Below are positions 53,696 to 64,000 of a stretch of DNA of 64,000 bases, in pieces (the first letter of the stretch is position 1; every line of letters begins with the position of its first letter). A program made the position numbers and the translations under genes. The notes below the pieces were generated by a model that did no database searches, was not told the DNA's origin, and saw only the letters and a program-made list of their open reading frames with translations. Origin of the DNA: Chlorella sorokiniana (Eukaryota > Chlorophyta > Trebouxiophyceae > Chlorellales > Chlorellaceae); NCBI GenBank assembly GCA_025917655.1, contig CP084608.1, positions 2,294,001-2,358,000 of the forward strand. The letters are read 5' to 3'.

Positions 53696-56112
53696 TCAAA
53701 CCGGGTCGTGCGTCTGCTGCACCTCGCCTTCTTCATGGGGGACCCGCTCCGCTCCCAGAAGCAGCGGCTGATGCTCCCCCTCCTCCTCTACCAGCCCGCC
53801 GCCATCCACCTCCAACTCCGGCCCCCCGCCGGGCTGCCCCGCGCCCAGCACACCGCCAGCAGGAAGAGCGCCGCGGAAATCGCCAGCAGGCTGGTGCAGG
53901 CGCACATGCTGAGGCGCCAGTCGCCCAGGCGGCCCTGCGGGCGGCAACGCAAGAGGGTTGATGTATTTGCGGCCCGGCTTCAGGCCAGATAGCAACGCAG
54001 TGCCGGTTTCAAGACCCAGGCGTCTAGGGCTTTGGGCCCCACACAGCGCGGGCAGAGCACGGTGCCCGTTCGCTGTTCGACTCTGCAGCCGCGGAGCGGC
54101 GGCGGAGCCTACGGCAGGCCTGGGCCGCACCCCTGCCCCCGCCCCCCCACCCCCCACCTGCAACCAGCCGAGGGTGGGCGGCGCGGGGATGTCGCCCAGC
54201 AAGTGTTGCGCGGCTTCCGCGGCAGACAACGCGAAGGGGCGCAGCTCCTGGGGCACCGACCACATGATGGCGGCGTTGACGGGGGCAGCCATCAAGAACC
54301 TGCGGCCGGGCAAGGAGAACAACGTAGACGCTGAGCAAGCAAGGAAGCACAGGACAAATTCAGCTGCGAAACAGGATGAGGGCCTTGCCGCCGGAACATG
54401 ATCGGCATTCGTTGCAAAATTGTCCACACTAGAACCAGCGCAAAACACAGTTGGGGGCGGTGCCTTGCGGCAGCCCTCCGCTATGCCCGCCCCGCTCACA
54501 GGCCGAACTCGCCGCCCGCGAAGAGGGGCCCGAACTGCAGCATGTTCTTGGCGACAGCAAACCCCAGCATCACCAACACGCAGCCAGCTGCCACTCCGCC
54601 TGCAAGCAGGCGCGGGGTGAGTGTGTTGGGGGCCATCAGGGCAGCATGGACGCAGCAGCGCCGAGCAGCGAGCAGCGGCGCGCGGGCAAGGGGAAGCGCG
54701 GCAGCCTCCCCGCAGGCCACTTGAGAGCCCAACAACAAGCGGGGCAGCACAGGATGGATCTCACCCGTGCAGAGCATGAGCGCGTTGCGCACCGACGGCC
54801 CCAGAGCGTCCAGGGCCACCCCCCGCTCAGCGTGCCCGCCACGCCTGTGGCCACCGTGATTCCGCCAAACAGCAGGTCCGCAGTTTCGGGCGGCAGGCTG
54901 AAGATGTCGCGCGCCGCCTTGGGCCCGTAGAAGGCATAGCAGCCCAGCGCGCCATTGTACACGCTCAGCGCCAGGATGACCAGCAGGCACACCGGGCTGG
55001 CCAGCAGGCCGCGGCAGTCGGCCAGCAGCGCTGCCAGCGCGGCGCGGGCGCCGCCGCCGCCGCCCGCTGGCGGCGCGGCGCAGCTCCACGGGGAGGAAAG
55101 CAGGGTGGCGGCCGCCAGGGGCAGCATGGCACCCGCTTCGATCGCAAAGGTGGCCCTCCAGCCCAGCGCGGAGCCAACCTGCAAGCGGCGGGCCAGGCCA
55201 CGAGCTTGTAAGGTGCAAGCGCTTGACGGCGGCAGGAAGCCCAGCTTAAACTGCCTGCTGTTCTGGCTACTCCAGGGCAAGAAGCTCATGCAGCCCAGCG
55301 ATCTCCATCTAAGAGCCTGGCTTGAGTTTTGATACGTGTGGGTACGGCAGGAAGGGGCCCCACTCTGCAGCGCCTGCAACACTTGGCAGTGCGCCAGCGC
55401 CGCCGCCCCCCCCCACCCCCCACACACACCAGCTCACCAGGCCACCGTAGAGAAAGCCGAGCGCGAAGCCGGTGGGGATGCACACAAACAGCGCGGCCAG
55501 CCAGAGCGACTTCTTGGCCGGCGGCGCCAGGTCATCCACCAACGGCGCCGCCAGCGCGACGAACGGGCGCAGGCGCGCGCCGATGAGGAAGCGGCAGAGC
55601 AGGAGGGAGGGGAAGCCGGGGGACAGGGCGCAGCCTGCGGCGGCGACGACCCAGAGGCTGCAGACAGCGGCGAGGACCAAGCAGGCACGGGTCTTCGAGT
55701 TCGCACCGCAGTGGCAACACAGCTGAAGCAGGCCTCTTGCCGGGTCGTACCTGAGGCCAGACCCGATGAGCCGAAGCGCCGGCATGCGGTGGCTCAGCTG
55801 CGCGCAGGCCGGCGCCGAAAGCATCAGCCCCGCCATGAGCGCCGCCGCCAGCAGGCCATCAGCCGCCAGCGACAGGTCGAACTCGCCCTGAACGAGGCGA
55901 GCATAAGCACTGGTTATCAAGACACCTTGAAGCATGCAACCTGCTGCCAAAGGCGCATGCACATCTCAGCTGGGGGCCCACCTGGATACCATACCCGGGC
56001 GACCCCTCGCTGCCCTGCTTGCCGTTGACGCTGTTGCTGCCAATCACGCCCGGTCGGCGAACAGCAGCAGCGCCGAGCAGCAGAACAGGGCCAGCACCGT
56101 TCCGGGACGCAT
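53696..56112 (-). CDS. Spinster-like MFS transporter (probable sphingolipid transporter, plant type)
   Basis: A 12-helix major facilitator; animal and plant Spinster proteins export sphingosine-1-phosphate or related lipids, in plants at endomembranes. The ATG at 56112 gives TVLALFCCSALLLFADRA then, after one added base, VIGSNSVNGK, matching the plant motif NYVDRGAIASNGVNG. Then GEFDLSLAADGLLAAALMAG, LMLSAPACAQLSHR, LRLIGSGL, AAAGCALSPGFPSLLLCRFL, ALAAPLVDDLAPPAKKSLWL, FVCIPTGFALGFLYGGLV and LGWRATFAIEAGAMLPLAAA follow Arabidopsis Spinster closely. The second half has SVYNGALGCYAFYGPKAARD, ADLLFGGITVATGVAGTLSG, GCVLVMLGFAVAKN, MAAPVNAAIMWSVPQELRPF, HLLGDIPAPPTLGWLQ and LLAISAALFLLAVCWARG. The tail is acidic (VEEEGEHQPLLLGAERV), with an acidic-dileucine-like EHQPLLL that may sort it to vacuole/lysosome; stop 53696. 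Substrate inferred from family. Confidence 0.86.
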
Positions 56113-57119
56113 CCTGGCGGGTGTGGTCAGCCGCCCGCCGGCACGTGGTCGGGCGTTGGCGGGCGCCCTCCGCTGGCTGATGTCACACGCCGAGGCCCCT
56201 GCTTTCCTTGAGTTCCGCGCTGCGCTGTTGACAGCGCCACTAAGCAATCATTCAGTGGCGAAAAGAACTGCCCTGAGAACCTTAGGGCTTGGCAGAGCTT
56301 GAGCAAGGGTGCGTCGAAAGCGCACGGTAACGCTCAGAATGGGCCTTGAGCGCCTAGAAACACGCGCGGGACGCCAACAACGCAAGAGATGGAGATTCTA
56401 AGGACAAAGTGCCGTGCCCGGTTGGCGCACTGCAGTGCAAGTACCCGGGCCGTGGTGCCCTGGAATGCCCCTTGGCCAAAAAAACGCTGAAAGTTTGCCT
56501 TCATCTCAGAACCCCTATCACATGCATCGGTCATTCCTTGCATATAAAGGTTGGCAGTGCGGCGGACACGATGTTGCAGTGCAGGCACTGCGGCGGAAGC
56601 AGCCTCCAAGGCGGCGCTACCGCCTGTGCATGCCCCATAACACCCATACCGGCCCAGCACACCCCACCAATTTTCTCTCTGCAATCACGAGAGCATTTCT
56701 AAAACCCGCGTGCTATTGCACGTTTCCGGCTCCCTACACTTCTTCGCTGGCCGTTCCTGCTGCACGCGTCGGGTGTCCACCTCCGGCTACCACAGCTGTT
56801 GTGCAAGCACCCCTTGCAAGCACTCAAAGTACAATTTATACAAGATGGAAAGCATCTCTTAAATCCTTCCTGGCTCCATTGGGGCTTGCAGGCTGCTTCC
56901 AAGTGCGACGGGCGATCAGCGGCGGCAGGGCGGGACAAACTAGAAAGCTGCGCTGTTCTTCGTGCAGCGCTCGTTCGATCGCAGCAAGATTTTGCATCAT
57001 CTAGTCGGTTTGATCTCTTTAGCACCGCTGCAAGTGTATATAGCGGGCACTGCTTCTTTTCTGCAAGCTCGGCAGGCTTTGTCCCGTAGCGGCACCTGAG
57101 GGTGCCTGTTTAGAGGCAG
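56113..57119. other. Divergent intergenic region, Spinster / LSM8
   Basis: A 1-kb spacer, the longest divergent gap here, with lower GC from about 56250 on. It carries TATA-like sequences at 56542-56548 (ATATAAA) and 57037-57042. No ORF here has good codon bias, and I could not fit a tRNA or snRNA. A non-coding transcript cannot be excluded. Confidence 0.45.
57035..57043 (+). promoter_or_regulatory. TATA-like box upstream of LSM8
   Basis: TGTATATAG lies about 80 bases before the LSM8 start codon, a fitting distance for a short 5' UTR. The surroundings are otherwise GC-rich. The match is to the general eukaryotic TATA consensus only. Confidence 0.35.
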
Positions 57120-58019
57120 ATGTCGGGTGGAGGAGGCGGAGAAACGAGCTTGGCGCACTATGTTGACGGTGAGTGCCATCGGCGATCGTCAGGGTCGGCC
57201 CAAGTCTGCCTGCTCGTCCAAAAACTCTTCCAGGATCCGTATGTTAAATACCGTCATGATACAAGGAGAAGCCTCGCCACGTACTGGCATCGTGTCGGTG
57301 CCGCCGCTGCCGTGCGCCCCTCGACTTGCGAGCTCGATTGCCCCTGCCCCGTCCCTTGCAGCAACGGTGTCTGTGATAACAAATGATGGGCGCACCATTG
57401 TGGTGGGAGCAGCTGCATGCGCTGTTTCTGCGGGTGCCTGCGTCGGCAGCTGTGCTGGATCCCCGCTGCCGCAGGCCGGCACACCGAGCTGCCGCTGAAG
57501 GCAGGGCGTTGCTGCTGCCTGATGCTTTTTTTGTTCAGGGCACTCTGCGCGGCTATGACCAGGCCACAAACTTGATACTAGACGAGTGCCACGAGCGGGT
57601 GTTCAGCTCCAAGGTGGGAGCCAGCATCAGCAGTAGCGCTTGGCGCCGGAGCAGCGGGCAGCACGTCGTCCTGTTGCGGTCTGCTGTCGCTGCCTGCCCA
57701 GCAGCCTCCCGCGCTCTGCACTGACGATTGTTGTTTCTTGATTGCCGCAGAACGGCGTAGAGCAGCTTATGCTGGGGCTGTACGTCATTCGGGCGACAAC
57801 GTGTAGCGCGCGGCGGCGGCTGCTTCTGGCTGCTGTAGGCCCCCGCACGCTGTGCTCCCAGCTCGACTGTCTTTGGCCTGCTGTGCAACCCAGCTCGATT
57901 GCCTGCTGTTGAACCCCTTTGTCTGCAGCGCCGTCATTGGGGAGGTGGACGACGAGAAGGATGCCGCCCTGGACTTCAGCCAGATTCGGGCGCCGCCGCT
58001 GAAGCCTTTGACGCACTGA
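57120..58019 (+). CDS. U6 snRNA-associated Sm-like protein LSM8
   Basis: A subunit of the nuclear LSM2-8 ring that binds the 3' end of U6 snRNA for splicing. Five exons: 57120-57168 (MSGGGGGETSLAHYVD), 57362-57402 (TVSVITNDGRTIV, Sm motif 1), 57539-57613 (GTLRGYDQATNLILDECHER then VFSSK), 57751-57802 (NGVEQLMLGLYVIRGDNV, Sm motif 2) and 57929-58019 (AVIGEVDDEKDAALDFSQI then RAPPLKPLTH). The match to human LSM8 is nearly colinear from start to end, including VFSS and the C-terminal IRA-PL. One G is missing in exon 4 before GDN (the sequence reads CGGGCGAC); without it the frame leaves the conserved IRGDN. Length about 100 residues, normal for the family. The short Gly-rich start is not in the human protein. 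Confidence 0.93.
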
Positions 58020-58529
58020 CGCTCGGCAGGAGCTGCGCCTGACCCCTGGACCTTGAGGACGCCCCTGTCCCTGCACCAGCTGCAGCCTGGCCCCCTCATC
58101 CTCTTGCGCCCAACCTTGCACTTGACCTGTGCACATATGTTGCACAAATGTTGCAAACATGGTTGTACATTCCTAGGCAGGCAAAATACAGGGTGCCAAT
58201 GTGTTGAGGAAAGGGACAAAACAGTCTGATCGGCTCAACCTCGTCGCCAACAATACAGGCTTGGACTACAAGCAGCGCTCATCAGAAGTTGCGCACTCTC
58301 CAATGCAGCAAAACCGGGCAACACGGACCCAACACTCAGATACCAAACGCACCACAGCCTCCCCTTTCCTCCGCATCCTTGTTTGCAACTCTTTGCTCAT
58401 TGTTCTCGCCCAGCCCGCCTCTTGAGGGCTGCGGCCGGGCTGCCTCGGGCGCCGGCCTTGCAGCCGCACAGCCCCGCTGCCCTGGCAGCTTCCAATCAGG
58501 CGTGCTGGGCTGAGCGCTCCTCGCGACCC
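58020..58529. other. Convergent 3' UTR spacer
   Basis: About 510 bases between the LSM8 stop and the stop of the minus-strand unknown. The part 58100-58420 is lower in GC and carries short repeats such as TGCACA/TGCACAAATGTTGC, typical of UTR. No gene is seen. Confidence 0.5.
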
Positions 58530-59194
58530 TCAGCTTGTTTTGTCGGCCTTGGCGCGCTCCACCACGTTGTGCACCACCCGCTGGAACCGCTGCAGGCGCT
58601 CGTACTCGGCGCGCAGCGCCCGCTGGCTGCGGTGGCGCCCGACGACGCGTAGCCTGCCAGGGGTTGGGCGTGGGGTGCAGGCGGTTTGAGCCGCGTGCAC
58701 AACAACCGAAACGCAAACATACTTGCCGTGGCTGCACACGGCATGGCGAGCTGAGCATGCAGTCATGGCTGAACCCCGAGTGCGGGATCCAACCACGCGG
58801 CCCCACGGCCTGGCCCTCCCAAGCTGCACCGGCGCACCGGTGCTGATCCAAGCCTTGGGCTCCGTCTCGTCGCCCTTGAAGTTGTTGCCAAACACGCGCT
58901 GGATGGAGGACAGCACGTACTGCCCCACCTCCGGCTCATCGGCTGCGGCAGGCCTGCAGCGTGGTGGGTGAATGCGTGAGGGTGGGTCAGTGTGAATGGG
59001 CGGTTGACACACACCAAATCTGTGCAAAGCGAGGCGAACAGGGATGTGCCGGCCAGGAGCAGGTTGCCTCTGCGCTCATTGAGCCACACCACCGGCCCAC
59101 ACCACCGGCCTTGGCTCTGGGCGCCACCTGCGCCCCTTCCGCCAAACGATGCAGACCGGGCCCTGCGCCCCTCCCCCTCCCAAACGAGGAGAAA

Positions 59195-59238
<44 letters not shown>

Positions 59239-59823
59239 AGGCACACCCTCTTCAGCAGAGGCTCTCCCCCAACCCACCCGTCCACCGGAGCCTCGTCCAT
59301 GGAGCTCTCCATGTCCATCACCGCTTGGTCCACAGCCTCCTTGAGCGCCCGCAGCCGAGCCACCTCCTCGTGGTGGGCTATGCGTCCGGTGAAACCCTGC
59401 CCCGACTGCTCCCACGGCACGTCTGCACGGCGGCACAGCGGAGGGGGTGTGGGTGAGAGGCGCAGACAAGACTATCTAATTAGACAGTAAGAGGGCGAGG
59501 AAGCGTGGAAGGGTCCAGGCGGTGGGGGTCCAGGCTGTGGGGGCCGATCAGGAGGGGGCAGGCAGTAGCGGGCGGGCAGAGAAGCAGGTTGTAGGCATTG
59601 CACGTGGGTGCTGGTGCAGCCAGCACATCCAGCTCACCAGAGTTGCCCTGAGGGCGGAATATCTGGCTGGCCGCCTCGCTCAGGTACTTTCCCACGTCGC
59701 TGACCACTGAATGGACGCGCACAGAGGGCCGGGCAGCGGCGCGGAAGACGCTGGGCGGGCGGCGGGGGCGGGGGCGGCGCTGCAGGGAGCCTGCGGCCGT
59801 GGTGTCGACATGATCGACCGCAT
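58530..59823 (-). CDS. Small unknown protein with organelle-type N terminus
   Basis: Not recognised. The ATG at 59823 gives MRSIMSTPRPQAPCSAAPA, Ala/Pro-rich as in a targeting peptide. Coding blocks: FRAAARPSVRVHSVVSDVGK and YLSEAASQIFRPQGNSGE (first exon, after a one-base slip), VPWEQSGQGFTGRIAHHEEV with ARLRALKEAVDQAVMDMESS (~59420-59285), ADEPEVGQYVLSSIQRVFGN with NFKGDETEPKAWISTG (~58950-58840), and ALRAEYERLQRFQRVVHNVV with ERAKADKTS at the end, stop 58530. About 190 residues in all, with two charged helical stretches that could form coiled coils. A role in mitochondria or plastids is only suggested by the N terminus. Confidence 0.62.
59199..59238 (+). repeat. (CA)n microsatellite
   Basis: About twenty uninterrupted CA units lie in the intron between the VPWEQSGQ and ADEPEVGQ exons of the small unknown gene. 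It is the longest pure dinucleotide run in the window and probably length-variable. Confidence 0.9.
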
Positions 59824-60417
59824 AGCTTCGCGAGCCTGGCCTGCGTCAGGGAAGGGGCGCGGCCAAGTGCTCACGAAGCTGGGAGCGTGCCGGAGGAGAG
59901 CAGGAGTAGCGGAAGCCCCCAGACCGTAGGGACGAAAGCATGGGACCCCAAGCCATTCATTCACAGTGCACTTGGAGGGCGGTTGCTGGCGTGATCGGCA
60001 GCATCAAGCAAGGGCAAGGCAGCAAACAGTCTGCTCGTGCCTGCTGACGGTAAGCAATCAGGAAGGCTGCTCGGAACAAGATAAGAGACGTATGCAAAAC
60101 CTTTGCGTCAGTGATATGTGCAAGAGACTCCATGACTACGCACTTGTAGGTCATAAGACAGCACGGACAGCAGGCATGGCACGCGCGATCTACAGTGCTG
60201 CAGCGAGCAATTGCCGTCGCCAGGAATGCACTAAGTTGAAGGATTGGAAGATTGTTGGCTGAGTCCCTCAGTTTTACAACTTGGCTCCTTGTTTTCTGGG
60301 CTGCGCCATCAGCAGGCGGCCAGACTAAGTCTTTGTGATCCTAACAAATTCAGAAGATCCAAATTTAGCGCGCAAGGCTGCCGCTTGACACTGGCGCCAG
60401 TAAACTTGTCGGCCAGC
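59824..60417. other. Divergent promoter region, unknown / COQ6
   Basis: About 590 bases between divergent starts. GC falls from about 60050 to 60400, just before the COQ6 start. No ORF or RNA gene is recognised. Confidence 0.5.
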
Positions 60418-62881
60418 ATGGCGGCCGCAGCGGGCCGCTTTGCGAGGAGGGCCTTCAGCACTCCAGCTGCCAACAATGCTGACATCTATGATGTTGTTAT
60501 TGTGGGGGCGGAATGGTGGGGTCAGCACTGGCGGCATTGCTCAGTGAGTAGAGCGCTGCCTGGCGCCGCACCCTCTGGCTCGTTTGCCGTGCAAGCTCGC
60601 ATGCTGCGGTGCTCTGTGCCTGCGCTGCACCACACGGTTTGTGGGTCACCCGCGGCTGATGGCCAGCTCGACGTGGGTCGCGCTGCTGTCCTCTGCCCCG
60701 CAGATGCCAACCCGCTGACTCGGCGCCTGCGCCTCGCGCTGCTCGACCGCCAGCCGCCCCAGGAGGTGCCGTCTGAGCTGCCGCCCGCCGCCGACCTGCG
60801 TGTCTCCACCCTGACCCCCTCCAGCGTGGCCCTGCTGCGCTCCGTGGGCGCCTGGGCCTCGCTGGCACCCGCAGCGGCGCCCTTCTGCAACATGCAGGCG
60901 CGGCGGCGGCGGGCGGGCGGGCGCTGCGGGGCATCCCGCCGCTGTGCTTGCTCTCTTTGCCGGCCCTGGGGAAGGGCTGTGCCAGTTTGGAGTGTCGATT
61001 CCATGTGCAGCCTGGTGCATCGATCTGACAGCTGATCGGACTGCTGGGCTCCACTTGTACCGCAGGTGTGGGACACCGGCTGCGATGGGTTTGTGCGGTA
61101 CGATGCAGCCTCCGTGGGCGCCGATGTCATGGGCCACGTGGCGGAGAACCGGCTGGTGGCGGCCGCGCTGCACGACCGCCTGCGCGCCCGCGGCGGCGCC
61201 GTTGAGCTGCTCATGCCGCGCGGCATCGCCGCCGCGGAGCTGCCGCCCTACCACCCGGTGGCCCAGGTGCGCTTGGTTGCATTGAAACGATGGGAAGAAG
61301 GAGTGGGGCTGGAAGTTTGGGGGCCGGCGGCAATCAGACCCCAACCTCACCTGACACGTGAACGCCGCCCTGGTTCTGTCGGGTCGCTGACGCCGTGCGG
61401 TTCAGCCGCGTGCCGGCAAACAGCTCGTGGCCGGCCTGCCCTCCGCCCAACGCTCCGCTTGCAGCTAAACGGCGGGCCTCTGGTCAGGCTGGACCTTGCA
61501 GATGGCAGCAGCCTGCGCACGAGGCTGGTGGTGGGAGCAGACGGCCGCGGCAGCCGTGTGCGGCAGTGGGCGCAGGTGGGCTAAATGGGGGGGACTCGTG
61601 CTGTGGTTGCATCCGACAGGGCGGGCGGCCAACGGCGCTGCTTCCATGGCAGCGACGCCTCCCTGCCTATCTGCATGCTTGGGCGGCCTGCCTAATCCAC
61701 TGCTCTTGACAAAGGCTGCGCCTTCTGTGTCTCATGACCCCTTTGCCGCCTCCTGCCGCAGATACGCACCGTCGGCAAGGACTACGGGCAGCGAGGCCTG
61801 GTGGCGACCGTGGCGACGGCCTGGCCCAACCAGACCGCGCACCAGCGCTTCTTGCCCACCGGCCCGCTGGCGCTGCTGCCGGTGCGCGGCGGCCTCAGCA
61901 GCGTCGTATGGTCCTGCCCTCCCGAGATGGCGGCGCAGCTGGAGGCGCTGCCGCGGCGCGAGCTGGCGGCCGCCGTGACGAGCGCGCTGACGGGCGGGCC
62001 GCACTACCCGCCGCGGCCGCGCCTGGGAGAGCTGCTGGGTGGGCTGCTGGCCCCCGCCGCCGCCAGCCGCTTTGTGGAGCCGCCCCCTGTGGTGGATGTG
62101 GTGGGCGACGCGCCGCGCAGCTTCCCGCTCACCCTGCAGCACGCAGGCAAGCAGCTGCCGGGCAGCTTGACGAGCTGCCGGGCAGCGTCGCCAGCTCATG
62201 AGTATGCTATGCTGGGCCGGGGGAGGAGGCAGGCGCGTTTGCGCGTGGGCGTGTGCTTTCCCATGGTGCCCACTGTTGCTGCGCTGCTGGAGGGTGGCCG
62301 CAGCGCCGCACCCTCCAACCCAAGTGCTCTCGCCTCCCCCTCCCCCGGCAGGCCGCTACGTGCGGCCGCGTGTGGCATTAATTGGCGACGCGGCCCACGC
62401 CGTGCACCCTCTGGCTGGTCAGGGCGTGAACCTGGGCTTTGCCGACGCGGCGGCGCTGGCGGGCGCGGTGGCGGGGGCGGTGGAGGCGGGGCAGGATGTG
62501 GGGGCGTCGGCGGTGCTGGCGCAGCGGTACGAGGCGCCACGTCAGCGCGCCAACTCAGCCATGATCGCAGCGCTGGACACGCTGAAGGCGGTGTACCAGC
62601 CGCAGGCAAGCTCCGCGCGTGCAGCGGCCGCTGCTGCCTGAAACGCATGGTCCGTGCGCTGGGCACAACAATCGTTCCAGCTACCCACCCGGCGCTGCCG
62701 TGCCTGCGGCTGCCGCCCTGACTGAGCAAGCCGCTAACCCGCCACCCGCTCCCTGCCCATGCCTCCCACACCGCGTGCAGGAGGGCCGGCGGCGGCGCTG
62801 CGCGGCCTGGGCCTCGATGTGCTGAACAGCGCCCCGCTGCTGAAGCAGACCATCATGCGGCTGGCCATGCACGGGGCGTGA
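60418..62881 (+). CDS. Ubiquinone biosynthesis flavin monooxygenase COQ6
   Basis: COQ6 hydroxylates the benzoquinone ring of the ubiquinone precursor on the mitochondrial inner membrane. The ATG at 60418 gives a short mitochondrial presequence (AAAAGRFARRAFSTPAA). Exons: 60418-60543, 60704-60897, 61066-61266, 61465-61575, 61762-62146, from 62352 and from about 62781. FAD loop YDVVIVG then, with one added G, GGMVGSALAALL. Then LLDRQP, RVSTLTPSSVALLRSVGAW, MQVWDTGCDGFVRYD, MGHVAENRLVAAALHDRL, RLVVGADGRGSRVRQWA (DG motif), QRFLPTGPLALLPVRGG and ALIGDAAHAVHPLAGQGVNL with GFADAAALA, the classic UbiH/COQ6 second FAD motif. The end LKQTIMRLAMHGA fits the family. Three introns seem to use GC donors (after NMQ, after LQHA, after YQPQ). 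Length near 450, as usual. Confidence 0.92.
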
Positions 62882-63281
62882 GTGCGAGCCCTCCCGCCGC
62901 GTGCCCAAACACGTCCTTGCTTGCATCTGGCAGCATGCGCGTCGCGGCGAGAGCCTGCCTGGATGCTGTGACCAGTGCAGTGAGTGGGCTTGCAAGTCGC
63001 GCAGCAAGGCATCAGTCAGGGGTTGAATAAGGGCGGTCGGCTGGGATCACCGCCACGGGAGCGGCTGCGGCCCCAGCTCGCAATACAGTCCAAGTGCAAG
63101 GTTTTTGCCCCGCGTGGGGCCCAAGGGCGCCTGGGGCAGGCTGTGATGCCGTTTCACGGCGGCCAAGGTCGTGGCTTGTCAGATGCGTGGCGGTGCGGCG
63201 AGCACGGAGGGGGCCGAGGCCCCCATGCCTCCCACCACCGCCAGCGATGCCGACGCCGGCTGGAGGCGGCCCCAGGCACGG
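62882..63281. other. Convergent 3' UTR spacer
   Basis: Four hundred bases between the COQ6 stop and the UBC9 stop. No domain-bearing ORF and no structured RNA is recognised; this is two 3' UTRs end to end. Confidence 0.5.
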
Positions 63282-64000
63282 CTAGATGGGCGGCGGATAC
63301 TTGGCCGCCTCTTGCCGCACGCGCTTCTTGTACTCATCTGGCCGCTGCTGAAGCATGACGTATGCATCTGCATGGGACAGGCGGCGGCGCCGCCAGCAGA
63401 CGGCTCAGCACGAGCCGGATGGCCGCCGCCACCAGGCCCGGCACAGACGCTGGCAGCGCGCAGAGGGGAGCCAGGTGACCCGAGCTGGACGGTGCGGCAA
63501 GCAGCGGGGCTGGGTTGTCGTGCTGCGAATGCAAGGGAGATGGAGCGGGGCCACGCGCGCCCATCGCCACGCACCCGCTTGCGCTGGCGACAGCAGGTTG
63601 GGTGTGTCCAGGAGCTCCTGCAGTGCGAACACACCAGGACTTCCAGGGGAGGGTGAGAAGCTGGGATGATGGCTGGCGGCTGGTGGTGGCCAGCCACCCA
63701 GATGGGGCCAGGGCCGCGGGCGGGGCAGCAGCCACATACTGCTGCAGCCATGTGACGACCCCCGCGCGCTCCCGCCCTCGCAACCCCGCCACGCCTGCAC
63801 CGCCACCCACACATGCCACCACGACACCACCACCATCCTTTGTGCTCCAAGTAAACATTTGTAACTGGCCACTATGCCACAAATCCCCCCCTTCCCACCT
63901 GGATGCCTGTCAGGATCTGCTTGATGGTGATGGACGGCCGCCAGCCCTCGTCCTCATTCAGGATGGAGAGGCAGACGGTGCCGGAGGGGTAGATGTTGGG
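63282..64000 (-). CDS. SUMO-conjugating enzyme E2, UBC9/SCE1 (3' part; start lies outside the window)
   Basis: UBC9 takes SUMO from the E1 and transfers it to lysines of nuclear proteins. Three exons are visible: 63899 to beyond 64000 ([33 protein letters not shown]), 63575-63617 ([14 protein letters not shown]) and 63282-63367 ([28 protein letters not shown], stop). The active-site Cys is in GTVCLSIL, with the UBC9-type SILNED and DEGWRP, where ordinary ubiquitin E2s differ. The splice phases join Q-A-D-A-Y as in animals and plants. No frame errors in this part. The N-terminal half is to the right of the window. Confidence 0.95.

Noticed and set aside
56113-57119. A possible RNA gene in the long divergent spacer
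   Set aside because: I could not fit a tRNA cloverleaf, snRNA or other known fold; only TATA-like boxes are visible.
57787-57805. The early end of the LSM8 frame read as a recoding or Sec site
   Set aside because: The conserved IRGDN motif returns with one extra G and there is no TGA at a Cys/Sec position, so a one-base error explains it.
59199-59238. CA run considered as telomere-like or element end
   Set aside because: It is a plain dinucleotide repeat inside an intron, with no terminal repeats or target duplication around it.
1-64000. Transposons, retroelements or virus-derived genes
   Set aside because: No transposase, reverse transcriptase, integrase, capsid gene or long terminal repeats could be recognised in any frame.

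Overview
This window looks like nuclear DNA of a green alga, probably a core chlorophyte of the Chlorella/Trebouxiophyceae type. It is very GC-rich (by eye about two thirds G+C) and gene-dense, with many short GT-AG introns and a notable number of GC-AG introns. Several genes fit a photosynthetic eukaryote: a plastid elongation factor G, a DUF1995/LPA3-like plastid protein and a plant-type Spinster transporter. A glutathione peroxidase with an in-frame TGA at the selenocysteine position fits green algae, which keep selenoproteins, and not land plants. The species and class are inferred, not shown.

I support 22 genes. In order: plastid EF-G (minus, runs off the left edge); plastid-targeted unknown (plus); selenocysteine glutathione peroxidase (minus); F-box/WD40 protein (plus); acidic unknown (plus); HIRAN-domain protein (minus); RTRAF/CGI-99 homologue (plus); GT92 glycosyltransferase (minus); NmrA-like NAD(P)-binding protein (minus); RNase H2 subunit B (plus); DUF1995/LPA3-like protein (minus); SMYD4-like TPR-MYND-SET methyltransferase (plus); two low-complexity unknowns (minus); TPR-carboxylesterase fusion (plus); exportin-6-like karyopherin (minus); LRR receptor-like kinase (minus); Spinster-like transporter (minus); LSM8 (plus); small organelle-type unknown (minus); COQ6 monooxygenase (plus); SUMO E2 UBC9 (minus, runs off the right edge). 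Neighbours mostly alternate between divergent and convergent pairs with short spacers. There is no operon logic and the genes do not form one pathway. Themes that recur are organelle biogenesis (EF-G, LPA3-like, COQ6), RNA/DNA housekeeping (LSM8, RTRAF, RNase H2B) and transport or signalling (XPO6, UBC9, Spinster, LRR kinase).

Many exons with clear homology need a one-base shift inside the exon to stay in frame, usually a missing G or C in a short G/C run (GPx, RTRAF, SMYD, RNase H2B, LSM8, COQ6, Spinster, LRR kinase). Because these are independent essential genes, I read this as consensus error in the assembly, not as pseudogenes. Exon boundaries below come from hand alignment to remembered family sequences and may be off by a base or two.

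The most interesting items are the selenocysteine GPx with an acylation-type N terminus, an LRR-membrane-kinase gene in a chlorophyte, a TPR-acyl-esterase fusion, a HIRAN protein with a degenerate HNH-like tail, a whole exportin-6-like gene, and frequent GC-AG introns. I found no mobile element, rRNA, tRNA or CRISPR array that I could support.
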